Assembly (NCBI GenBank): GCA_964245885.1
Contig: CAXTOX010000028.1
Location: 1-35,817, forward strand
Direction: 5' to 3'
Source of the DNA: CAHJWO01 sp964245885
GTDB lineage: Bacteria; Verrucomicrobiota; Verrucomicrobiia; Chthoniobacterales; SZAS-18
Length of the DNA: 35,817 bases
In this document: one piece after another, positions 14,295 to 21,251 of the stretch
How positions within the stretch are numbered: position 1 is the stretch's first letter
How the letters are laid out: the number at the start of each line of letters is the position of its first letter
Program-made: the position numbers and the translations under genes
Notes under the pieces: generated by a model
Told to the model about the DNA's origin: nothing
Seen by the model: the letters and a program-made list of their open reading frames with translations, nothing else
Database searches by the model: none

Positions 14295-16160
14295 ATGCAG
14301 CCGCAGATCAAACGGCATCCGCGCGTACGTGTCCGCCGGGTTGTTGTCGAGGTCGCGGAGCGTGCGCAGGTCCGCCTGCACGCCTTCGAGGGAACGTCCC
14401 ATCGCCCCGGACTTCGGGCCGAAGCCGAGGACTCGCAGCACGTTCACGCTCGCGCTCGTCTCCTGCTCTTTCTTGCCCGAGAGCGCCAGCGCCAACTGCT
14501 CGGTCAGGTCGCGCGGCACGGGAAATTCCACGATCTTCGAGTCGTTTGATAGACCACCCTGCTCCCGCGCGTAGTTCACGGCGTCGTCCAGACCGCCGAT
14601 CTTGTCCACCAACCCGAGTTTGAGAGCCTCGCTGCCGCTCCACACCCGGCCCTGGCCGATCTCGTCCACCTTCGCGGGCGGCAGGTTGCGCCCGGTGGCC
14701 ACTTTGTTGACGAATTTCTGGTAGAACTCCTCGACGAGCGCCTGCAAGTTGGCCAACTCCTCCGGCGACTTGGGCCGCGTGGCGGTTCCCAACGCGGCGT
14801 ACTTGCCGGTTTTGACCTCGTCGAACGTCACGCCGTTATTGTTGGCAAGCCCTTGGAAGTTCGGCAGCACGCCGAACACGCCGATGGAACCCGTGATCGT
14901 ATTCGGCTCGGCGAACACCTGGTCGGCCGCCGTGCTGATCCAGTACCCGCCCGAGGCGGCGACCGTGCCCATGCTCACGACGACCTTCTTGCCCGCCGTC
15001 CGCGCGAGGGTGAGTTCGTGCTGGATGACCTCGCTAGCCAGGCCGCTGCCGCCGGGGCTGTTGACGCGCAGGACGATGGCCTTGACGTTCGCGTCCTGCC
15101 GCAGCCGGCGCAGCACGCGCGCGTACCGGTCGCCGCCGACCACGCCGACCTTGTCGGTGTCGCCGTCGACGATCTCGCCTTCCGCGTACACGATGGCCAG
15201 CCGGGGGGATTTGTCGGCCGCGCCCGTCGCGGCGGCGAGGGCGTTGTCGGCGGCTTCGGGTTTGCCGACCTGCTTGTCCACGTACGTGGCGATGTCGACC
15301 TGGTGGAAGGTGTGCGTCGTTTCGTCGGTGCCGGCGCGGGCGCGGAGTCTTTCGATCACGTCGGGCAGGTAGGCGATCTCGTCGATCAGGCCGGCGNNNN
15401 NNNNNNTGGCGTCCACGACGGCCTGGATTTCCTGGGGGTCCTTGTGGCGCGAGGCGGCCACGTCGATCACGAGTTGGCCCCACACGTCGTCGAGGAGCTT
15501 CTTGGTCTGCTCGCGGTTCTCCGGGCTCATCTTGTCGGTCAGGAACGGCTCGACGGCGCTCTTGTACTTGCCGTGGCGGATGACCTGGACGCCGACGCCG
15601 TACTTATCCAGCGCGCCCTTGAAGAACGTCGGATCGGTGGCCAGCCCGGGCAGTTCCATCTCGCCGTACGGGTTCAGGTAAACCGTGTCGGCGGCCGAGG
15701 CGACGTAGTAGTCGCGCGGGTTCGGGCCGACCAGGTAGGCGATGACGGGTTTCTTCGACTTGCGGAAGTCCAGCAGCGCCTCGCGCACCTCCTTGAGCGC
15801 GGCGAACCCCGCGCCGTAACCCTCCGGCGTGAACGAGCCGTGCAGGAAAATACCGCCGATGCGTTTGTCGTCCGCCGCGTCGTGGACCGCGGCGAGCAGC
15901 GCGCGCAGGGACACGGTGTCGGCGTCATTGCGGCCGAGCAGTTGCGCGAGGGCCTTGGAGCTTTCAAAAGAGACCGGCGTGTCGACGACGTTCACCGACA
16001 TGTCCACGACCAGGAACGAGCCGGTTTCGATCTTGAGTTCCTGTTTGGAGACGAGCTTGGCGATGCCCACGACGACCCCGATGCTCAGGAGCACGGCGAG
16101 GATCGAAAACAGCACCAGGGCGAGGAAGGTGGCGAACAGGGTCTGGAAGAAGCTTTTCAT
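14292..16160 (-). CDS. sppA: Signal peptide peptidase SppA, 67K type
   Basis: The product is about 622 residues with a 10-N gap at 15397-15406. An N-terminal membrane anchor (about residues 7-35) is followed by two tandem S49 domains. The first domain gives the general-base Lys200 in GKYKSAVEPF. The second gives the nucleophile Ser403 in TVAASGGYWIS, after VLRVNSPGGSGLAS. TGSIGVFGVLPNF and WSGSEALKLGLVDKIGG complete the family pattern. The enzyme degrades cleaved signal peptides in the cytoplasmic membrane, with its domain in the periplasm. Length and double domain match the E. coli-type protein rather than short SppA. The TAG stop is provided by the repeated motif at 14274-14294. The frame is kept across the N run as given, but the true gap length is unknown. 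Confidence 0.92.
   Translation of the reverse strand: MKSFFQTLFATFLALVLFSILAVLLSIGVVVGIAKLVSKQELKIETGSFLVVDMSVNVVDTPVSFESSKALAQLLGRNDADTVSLRALLAAVHDAADDKRIGGIFLHGSFTPEGYGAGFAALKEVREALLDFRKSKKPVIAYLVGPNPRDYYVASAADTVYLNPYGEMELPGLATDPTFFKGALDKYGVGVQVIRHGKYKSAVEPFLTDKMSPENREQTKKLLDDVWGQLVIDVAASRHKDPQEIQAVVDAXXXXAGLIDEIAYLPDVIERLRARAGTDETTHTFHQVDIATYVDKQVGKPEAADNALAAATGAADKSPRLAIVYAEGEIVDGDTDKVGVVGGDRYARVLRRLRQDANVKAIVLRVNSPGGSGLASEVIQHELTLARTAGKKVVVSMGTVAASGGYWISTAADQVFAEPNTITGSIGVFGVLPNFQGLANNNGVTFDEVKTGKYAALGTATRPKSPEELANLQALVEEFYQKFVNKVATGRNLPPAKVDEIGQGRVWSGSEALKLGLVDKIGGLDDAVNYAREQGGLSNDSKIVEFPVPRDLTEQLALALSGKKEQETSASVNVLRVLGFGPKSGAMGRSLEGVQADLRTLRDLDNNPADTYARMPFDLRLH
15397..15406. other. Assembly gap (10 N) inside sppA
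   Basis: A run of N between the two S49 domains; length is probably a placeholder. Confidence 0.99.
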
Positions 16161-16294
16161 CGGCGAGTAGGCGCGCCCCGGCGATGGCCCGGGAGCGGTT
16201 CATGATAGGCGAGACTTGGGAAAAGCTCAAATGTTCCGCGGAAACGCGCGCCCAGGCGGTTGACAATTCCTGGCGATTCTGGTGGGGTGGCCGC

Positions 16295-16714
16295 GTGAAT
16301 TTCCTCCCGGTGCTCCGTCCCGTGGTGTTGATGGCGGCGGCGGTGTCCCTCGCCGCTTGCGAAACGCCCGCCAACCGGCGTGAACTCTACAACACCTCGG
16401 AGCCGAACGGAGTGTGGCACGACTACGAGCGCCGCCAGGAGGCCGAGGCCGAGGTCGGGCTGCCGGCGGGCAGCACTTCCACTTCCCCGGGCACGGCCAG
16501 CGCGCCGCTCACGACGCGTGGCAGCCGGCCCACGGCACAGCCACGTAGTGGCCCGCTCCAGGCGGACCCCACCTCGCTGCCTTCCACGAACTCGCCCGCG
16601 CCGGGACCGACCACCACGACCACGGTCAATCCTGCGGCCGCTCTGGTGCCCGCGCAGCCGGGAGAGGCCGCACCGGCGTCGAGCAGCTCGGAACCCGTCG
16701 CACCGCCGCAGTAG
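16295..16714 (+). CDS. Small lipoprotein of unknown function
   Basis: From GTG 16295 this is 139 residues: VNFLPVLRPVVLMAAAVSLAAC is a lipoprotein signal peptide with lipobox LAAC at about residues 19-22. The mature part starts CETPANRRELYNTSEPNG and quickly becomes low complexity, rich in Pro, Ser, Thr and Ala (residues 50-139, including PTTTTTVNPAAA). A folded domain is unlikely. Such proteins are often envelope spacers. In-frame starts at 16184 (ATG) and 16202 (ATG) also exist and would add up to 37 residues before the signal, which is less plausible. It is divergent from sppA. Confidence 0.6.
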   Translation: MNFLPVLRPVVLMAAAVSLAACETPANRRELYNTSEPNGVWHDYERRQEAEAEVGLPAGSTSTSPGTASAPLTTRGSRPTAQPRSGPLQADPTSLPSTNSPAPGPTTTTTVNPAAALVPAQPGEAAPASSSSEPVAPPQ

Positions 16715-16755
16715 GATCGGCATACCCGCCGCAGGCGCCCAAACCAGCGGGTCCT

Positions 16756-16774
16756 GACGGCTCTCCGAGCCGTC
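16756..16774. terminator. Hairpin with CTCCG loop after the lipoprotein gene
   Basis: GACGGCT and AGCCGTC form a 7-bp stem with loop CTCCG. TAGGATCGG at 16712-16720 looks like the left part of the same hairpin type, separated by an insertion. There is no T run, so terminator activity is uncertain. Confidence 0.45.
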
Positions 16775-16797
16775 CGAAGAATGGCCCGGATCAACGA

Positions 16798-16986
16798 TCA
16801 GGCGTCCCTCTTCGCGCGACGGCCTTCCTCGCGCCTCTTTTCGAGGATCGGCTGGATCGACGGATCGGCGCGCAGCATCGCAGCGCGCATCGCTTTGCGG
16901 AAACCTCTCTTGTGTGGAGTGTGGGTTCTGATTGAGCAAACCCCGGCTGCGGGGCCGGGTTGCGCACCAATCCACACCTTCTCCAC
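16798..16986 (-). CDS. Possible small basic protein
   Basis: This is a 62-residue frame at the 3' side of ribonuclease D. The C-terminal half (MRAAMLRADPSIQPILEK and an Arg/Glu/Lys-rich end) looks like a regular amphipathic helix pair, while the first half looks like non-coding sequence. The real start may be an internal ATG. I recognise no family. It occupies most of the gap 16775-17017, which otherwise shows nothing. Confidence 0.22.
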   Translation of the reverse strand: MEKVWIGAQPGPAAGVCSIRTHTPHKRGFRKAMRAAMLRADPSIQPILEKRREEGRRAKRDA

Positions 16987-17017
16987 CGGGAGAACCGGCG
17001 AACCGCTCCCGTCCTCG

Positions 17018-18271
17018 TCAGGAAGCCGCCGTGGCCACTGGCTGCGAGGCGTCGGCTTCTGCGGACAGGCCGAGCAGTTCGCGCTGCCACGCCATCAGGA
17101 GTTCCCCGGCCGCCTGCGGCCGGGCGGCCACGGCTTCGAGCGTGGCGCGCGGCGCGATGATCGACGGGTCGAGATCGAGGTCGGCGGCGACGCGGTCGCG
17201 TTCCTTCTTGAGGGCATCCGCGCGCTTTTCCTCCTCGGCGGTCCAGCGGTTCTGGTAACGCTTGACGAACACCGGCCACTCGCTCTCCGGCATCTGGGCG
17301 GCGCGCTCGGCCGCTTCGTAGAAGCGCGTGCGGCGGCTGCCGCGCAGGTGCTCGAAGTTCGGTCGCTCCCCGGCGGTGAACCCGCGGGCGGTGAGGATGG
17401 CGATCGCCTCGGTGTCCTGCGGGTCACCGAGCCACGCGTCGACCTCGAGCAGCGTCTTGCCGGCCAGCGCCGCGGCGAACACGTAGNNNNNNNNNNCGCG
17501 CAGGTGCTCGAAGTTCGGTCGCTCCCCGGCGGTGAACCCGCGGGCGGCGTTGAGCAGGTCCTCGTTGCGCAGGATGTGAAACGTCGGCCGGTCCACGATC
17601 CGCGCTTCCCCCTCGCGCCAGTGCCAGAGTTCGCGCAACGTCGCCGCCGCCCGTCCGCGCAGGACGCCGCTGCCATTGATGCGCCAGGCGTCATCGGCGT
17701 CGCGTTCGCGCTCGACGGCGGCCTGCGCGAGGGCGCGGGCGCAGGATTGCTCGAACCAGGGCCAGCGGCCGAGTTGGTGCAACGTGCCTTCCAACCGGTC
17801 GGCAATGGTCAGCAGGTAACGCGTGTCGTTCTGTGCGTACTCGGCCATCGTCGGCGTCAACGGTCGGCGTGCCCAGTTGGCTTTCTGCGAACCCTTGGTG
17901 AGTTCCAGGCCAAACTCCGCCTTCACCAGCGCGGCGTAGGAAAATTCCCGCCTTCCCACGAGCCGGGCGGCGAGCATCGTGTCAAAGATCGCGTCCGCCA
18001 CGAACCCGCCCGCGCGCCGCAGCAGGCGCAGATCGTAGTCCGCGCCGTGGAGGATGACCGTTTTGCCCTTGAGCGCCGCGTAGAAAGGTTCCAGCGAAAA
18101 AGCCGCGAGCGGATCGACGAGGGCATGCTCGTCGTTGGGCAGGCTGACCTGCACGAGGCAGAGTTTTTCGCGGTAGACGTGGAGCGAATCGGCCTCGGTG
18201 TCGAGGGCGACACGTTCGGCACCGTCGAGGTGAGGCAGGAAAGCGGTGAGTTGTTCGGACGTGGAGATCAA
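17018..18271 (-). CDS. rnd: Ribonuclease D (DEDDy exonuclease with HRDC domain)
   Basis: A TTG at 18271 (MISTSEQLTAFL) starts the protein. The 3'-5' exonuclease core shows ALDTEADS (Asp and Glu), LHGADYDLRLL (Asp) and the exo III motif YAQNDTRYLL (Tyr and Asp). After it RELWHWREGEARIVDRPTF and the following helices form the HRDC nucleic-acid-binding domain. It would mature tRNA and other stable RNAs. The gene is disturbed by a scaffold join: 51 bp at 17341-17391 are repeated exactly at 17497-17547, right beside the N run 17487-17496. As a result the peptide ARGFTAGERPNFEHLR appears twice. Joining the two copies would restore a normal HRDC domain and leave about 32 residues between them unexplained. 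Confidence 0.85.
   Translation of the reverse strand: MISTSEQLTAFLPHLDGAERVALDTEADSLHVYREKLCLVQVSLPNDEHALVDPLAAFSLEPFYAALKGKTVILHGADYDLRLLRRAGGFVADAIFDTMLAARLVGRREFSYAALVKAEFGLELTKGSQKANWARRPLTPTMAEYAQNDTRYLLTIADRLEGTLHQLGRWPWFEQSCARALAQAAVERERDADDAWRINGSGVLRGRAAATLRELWHWREGEARIVDRPTFHILRNEDLLNAARGFTAGERPNFEHLRXXXXYVFAAALAGKTLLEVDAWLGDPQDTEAIAILTARGFTAGERPNFEHLRGSRRTRFYEAAERAAQMPESEWPVFVKRYQNRWTAEEEKRADALKKERDRVAADLDLDPSIIAPRATLEAVAARPQAAGELLMAWQRELLGLSAEADASQPVATAAS
17487..17496. other. Assembly gap (10 N) inside ribonuclease D
   Basis: A run of N; the contig to its right begins with a 51-bp sequence already present at 17341-17391, suggesting an unmerged contig overlap. Confidence 0.99.
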
Positions 18272-18530
18272 GGCACTAAAAAATCAGGGAAACCCCGGCG
18301 GCCGGTGGGAAACGGGTCGCCGCCGTTTACAGTGGACGACCCTGGCGGGAAATCAACCCCGGGCGGAAAGGTCCCGGCGGGGACGGTCAAATCCGACGCC
18401 GATGGCAGCGGAGCCGGCGTTGGGTGTGGGTCGATGATGGGCAGCGTCGAGCCTGCCCGGGCCGAACCTCGTCGGTTGAACGACGTTCGTCTTCTACCGG
18501 TTAGGCCCTGAGTCGCTCTCATGACAGGTA

Positions 18531-18656
18531 ATCCGCCGTCCGGGAGCGCTCATCCGCCGTCCGGGAGCGCTCATCCGTCGTCCGGCAACGCTCATCTGTC
18601 GTCCGGCAACGCTCATCTGTCGTCCGGCAACGCTCATCTGTCGTCCGAGAGCGGTA
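18531..18656. repeat. Tandem repeat, six units of 21 bp
   Basis: The unit is ATCCGCCGTCCGGGAGCGC plus TC, six times without gaps. Two variants are ordered: GGGAGC-type in units 1-2 and GGCAACG-type in units 3-5; unit 6 is mixed. It begins 4 nt beyond the stop codon of the minus-strand gene at 18661. A period of 21 keeps both strands open, so frames across it are not evidence of a gene. The rest of the spacer (18272-18530) shows no gene. Confidence 0.95.
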
Positions 18657-18660
18657 GCGG

Positions 18661-18996
18661 TCACTGTTTCCTTGCGCTACCAGCACGCTTTGTAGGCGCG
18701 GGCCCAACAGCACGCTTGCGGCGAGCCACCGCCGGCTTGCGCCGCTTCGGACGCTCCGGCAATGCCGCCGTCGCCGCCGTGTGTTCGCGCAACGCCTGCT
18801 TCCTCCAGCGGATCGCCTGCTTGAGCGCCTTTTCGAGGCTGCCGATCACCCGCGGGTTGAACCGCTTGGCCTTCATGCCCAGCCGCCCCTTGCCGCCCAC
18901 GTACGCGAAGATCACCGGGTAGCCCTTGTCGTGCGTCAGCGAGACTCCCACCGGAATCTCCAATTCGGTCGTTTCTTCGGTCGTTTCTTTGGCCAT
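18661..18996 (-). CDS. Small basic protein, possibly AP2-like DNA-binding
   Basis: The product is 111 residues. An acidic start (MAKETTEETTELEIP) is followed by a compact region, VGVSLTHDKGYPVIFAYVGG through to GSLEKALKQAIRWRKQA. Its strand-strand-strand-helix order and GK-x-R-x-G spacing resemble AP2-type integrase or homing-endonuclease DNA-binding domains. The last 35 residues are Lys/Arg/Ala/Pro-rich, like histone-like tails. I cannot assign a family; AP2-like is a suggestion. The ATG is 20 bp after the rho stop on the same strand, so co-transcription with rho is likely. Confidence 0.65.
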   Translation of the reverse strand: MAKETTEETTELEIPVGVSLTHDKGYPVIFAYVGGKGRLGMKAKRFNPRVIGSLEKALKQAIRWRKQALREHTAATAALPERPKRRKPAVARRKRAVGPAPTKRAGSARKQ

Positions 18997-19016
18997 GTTC
19001 GGAATATGTTAACTTC

Positions 19017-20345
19017 TTACGCCCGCACCCCCATCAGCAACAATTCTAAATTTCTCTTGGTCGCATTGATGTTTTCCAGCAGCACCTCCATGCCTTCGAG
19101 CGGCGGCAACTGCCCCAACTGCTTGCGGAGCAACTGCACGCGCTCCAGTTCGTCGGGGTGAAAAAGTAACTCCTCGCGCCGCGTGCCGCTCTTGAGAATG
19201 TGGATGGCGGGATAGACGCGTTTTTCCACCAGTTCGCGGTCGAGGTGGAGTTCCATGTTGCCCGTGCCCTTGAACTCCTCGAAAATGACCTCGTCCGCCC
19301 GGCTGCCGGTGTCCACCAACGCGGTCGCCAGGATCGTCAGGCTGCCGCCTTCCTCGGTGTTGCGCGCGCTGGAGAAAAACTTCTTCGGCTTGACCAGGGC
19401 CGTCGTGTCCAGGCCACCGCTCATCAGCCGGCCCTTGCCGCTGGTCAGATTATTGTAGCCGCGCGCCAGCCGGGTGATGGAATCGAGCAGGATCACGACG
19501 TGCCCGCCGAGTTCGACCAAACGCTTGGCCCGTTCGCCGACGAGTTCCGCCACCGCGACGTGGCGCGTGGAGGGTTCGTCGAACGTCGAGCTGAAAATCT
19601 CCGCGTCCACCGTCGTGCGGAAGTCCGTGACCTCCTCCGGCCGTTCGTCCACGAGCAGCAGGATGAGGTGGATCTCCGGGTAGGCGGCGCGGATCGCCTT
19701 GGCGATGTGCTTGAGCAGGATCGTCTTGCCCGTGCGCGGGGGGGCGAGGATCAACCCGCGCTGACCGCGCCCGAGCGTCGACACGAGGTCCACCGCGCGC
19801 ACCGTCGGCGGCGCGTACGTCTGGCTCTCCAGGATGATGCGCTCGCTCGGGAACATCGGCGTGAGCGCGTCGAAGGGCTTCGGCGCGGTCCAGCGTTCGA
19901 TGGGGACGCCCTCGACGGCGGTGACCTGGTCGAGCGCCATGTACTTTTCCTTGTCGCGTCCCGCGCGCACGGTGCCGCGCACCCGGTGGCCCGCCGCGAG
20001 GCCGTGCTGGCGGATGAGCGGCGCGGGCACGTAGAGGTCCTCGGGGCAGGCCTGGAAGTTGCACGCCGGCCACCGCAGGAAGCCGAACGGATCGCTGCCG
20101 GTTTCGAGCACGCCTTCAGCCACGGTGGGAATCCCCCGCGCGAGGCCCGCGCGCAGGATGTCGCACACGAGGGCATGCCGCGGGCGCAGCACTTGGTGGC
20201 GCACGCCCAGCGCGGAAGCCAGCGTGTGCAGATCGTCCAGCGGGACGCGCTGGAGTTCGTTGAGGTCCAACCGCGCGGGCAGAGCGACGGCGGGAGAACG
20301 GTCCGCGACGCTGGGCGCGTCGGTGGCGGGAGAATCAAGGCTCAT
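19017..20345 (-). CDS. rho: Transcription termination factor Rho
   Basis: The product is 442 residues from ATG 20345 (MSLDSPATDAPSV); an upstream ATG (20360) and a TTG (20381) in frame are alternatives. Residues 26-75 form the Rho N domain (LDLNELQRVPLDDLHTLASALG). Residues 78-160 form the RNA-binding cold-shock-like domain (EGVLETGSDPFGFLRWP). Then comes the RecA-type ATPase with Walker A APPRTGKT at 201-208, LVDERPEEVTDFRTTV, the Walker B strand VVILLDSITRLARGYN, and the Q-loop/R-loop region SGKGRLMSGGLD. Rho is a hexameric helicase that ends transcription of untranslated RNA. Walker A carries Arg-Thr where many have Lys-Ala. It lies directly downstream of coaE, as one unit. Confidence 0.96.
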   Translation of the reverse strand: MSLDSPATDAPSVADRSPAVALPARLDLNELQRVPLDDLHTLASALGVRHQVLRPRHALVCDILRAGLARGIPTVAEGVLETGSDPFGFLRWPACNFQACPEDLYVPAPLIRQHGLAAGHRVRGTVRAGRDKEKYMALDQVTAVEGVPIERWTAPKPFDALTPMFPSERIILESQTYAPPTVRAVDLVSTLGRGQRGLILAPPRTGKTILLKHIAKAIRAAYPEIHLILLLVDERPEEVTDFRTTVDAEIFSSTFDEPSTRHVAVAELVGERAKRLVELGGHVVILLDSITRLARGYNNLTSGKGRLMSGGLDTTALVKPKKFFSSARNTEEGGSLTILATALVDTGSRADEVIFEEFKGTGNMELHLDRELVEKRVYPAIHILKSGTRREELLFHPDELERVQLLRKQLGQLPPLEGMEVLLENINATKRNLELLLMGVRA

Positions 20346-20381
20346 GGGCAGGACCGCCATCGGCGGGGCCAGCGGCGGCAA

Positions 20382-20993
20382 TCATCGGGATAAAGCTTGG
20401 AAGTAGCGGGCGCACCGCTCGGCCTGCGTACGCAGGCAGCTCTCGGGACCATCGTTCCAAACGAGGTGGTCACACCGGCGGATTTTGTCGGGCAGTTCCC
20501 ACTGGCTGGCGATGATGCGGCGCGCGGTCGTTTCGGGCAGGCGGCGCTGGTTGGTCAACCGCGACAGTTGCGTCGGGAGGCTGCAACCGACCACGATGAC
20601 ATGATCGAAAAACTCCTCCGCGCCGGTTTCATACAAAAGTGGAATCTCGACCAACCATGACGCGTCCGGGGATTTTTGCAACCGTTCTTCGAGCCAGCCG
20701 CGCCAGGCCGCCCGCACCCGCGGATGCAGGATCGCTTCCAGGGCGCGGCGGGGCGCGGGGTCGTCCGCGAAGACGATGCCGCGCAACGCCGCGCGTTCCG
20801 GCCGTCCGTCCGCGCCGAACACCCCCGCGCCGAACGCCGCGCGCACCTCCGCGGCCACAGCCGGGTCTTCCGCCAGCAGGCCGCGCGCACAAACGTCCGT
20901 GTCAAAAACCTCCGCTCGCAGCGCGGACGCAAACACCTGCGTGAACGTCGATTTGCCGGAGCCAATCCCTCCGGTGATGGCGATGGTGGGCAT
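20382..20993 (-). CDS. coaE: Dephospho-CoA kinase
   Basis: The product is 203 residues. It catalyses the last step of coenzyme A synthesis, phosphorylating the ribose 3' hydroxyl of dephospho-CoA. P-loop GGIGSGKST is at residues 7-15. FDTDVCARGLL, the lid region LEAILHPRVR, VEIPLLYETGAEEFFDHVIVV and QLSRLTNQRRLPETTARRIIASQ are all family features. ATG 20993 is the natural start; the frame is open further upstream only through a heptamer repeat. The TGA lies 36 nt before the chosen rho start. The upstream spacer holds heptamer inverted repeat 4 and a terminator of the previous unit, so a promoter must lie in that 260-bp gap, although I cannot see a clear one. Confidence 0.94.
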   Translation of the reverse strand: MPTIAITGGIGSGKSTFTQVFASALRAEVFDTDVCARGLLAEDPAVAAEVRAAFGAGVFGADGRPERAALRGIVFADDPAPRRALEAILHPRVRAAWRGWLEERLQKSPDASWLVEIPLLYETGAEEFFDHVIVVGCSLPTQLSRLTNQRRLPETTARRIIASQWELPDKIRRCDHLVWNDGPESCLRTQAERCARYFQALSR

Positions 20994-21008
20994 AGAGAAA
21001 ATGCAGAA

Positions 21009-21172
21009 GGCAGAAGGCAGAAGGCAGAAGTCCGGAAAGGGGAAAGCGCGTCGTGCGGAACAGCATCGGGCAAGAGGCAGAGGAAATGGAACCGCTTCGA
21101 GAAGAAAGTAAAACGTCGCTACCTGGATGTTTTGACCTCCGCTCTCCGGACTTCTGCCTTCTGCCTTCTGCC
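21009..21172. repeat. Heptamer inverted repeat 4
   Basis: The arms 21009-21036 and 21145-21172 are perfect 28-bp reverse complements, made of GGCAGAA units plus a TCCGGA end, with a 108-nt loop. Relative to coaE (minus strand) the pyrimidine arm is the proximal one and the CTTCTGC array ends about 10-15 nt before its ATG at 20993. Confidence 0.9.
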
Positions 21173-21189
21173 TGCCTTCCTGCGGACGC

Positions 21190-21222
21190 AAAAAAAGCGC
21201 CTTCGTGGAGGAAGACGCTTTT
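21190..21222 (-). terminator. Rho-independent terminator of the pilus-like locus
   Basis: On the minus strand AAAAGCGTCTTC pairs with GAAGGCGCTTTT (12 bp, one G-U) around a 6-nt loop and is followed by a T7 run. It lies 29 nt after the secretin stop and separates this unit from coaE-rho. Confidence 0.88.
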
Positions 21223-21251
21223 CTTGTCTGGCGGACCGTTCCGCTCAGCCC

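Noticed and set aside
14853..16205. Long plus-strand open frame of 450 codons opposite sppA
   Set aside because: It is a shadow of the GC-rich minus-strand sppA gene; the minus-strand frame has catalytic motifs and the plus frame has none.
16260..16290. TTGACA at 16260-16265 as a promoter of the lipoprotein gene
   Set aside because: No -10-like hexamer lies 15-19 nt downstream.
18531..18656. CRISPR-like array
   Set aside because: Units are adjacent with no spacers, and no cas genes are present.
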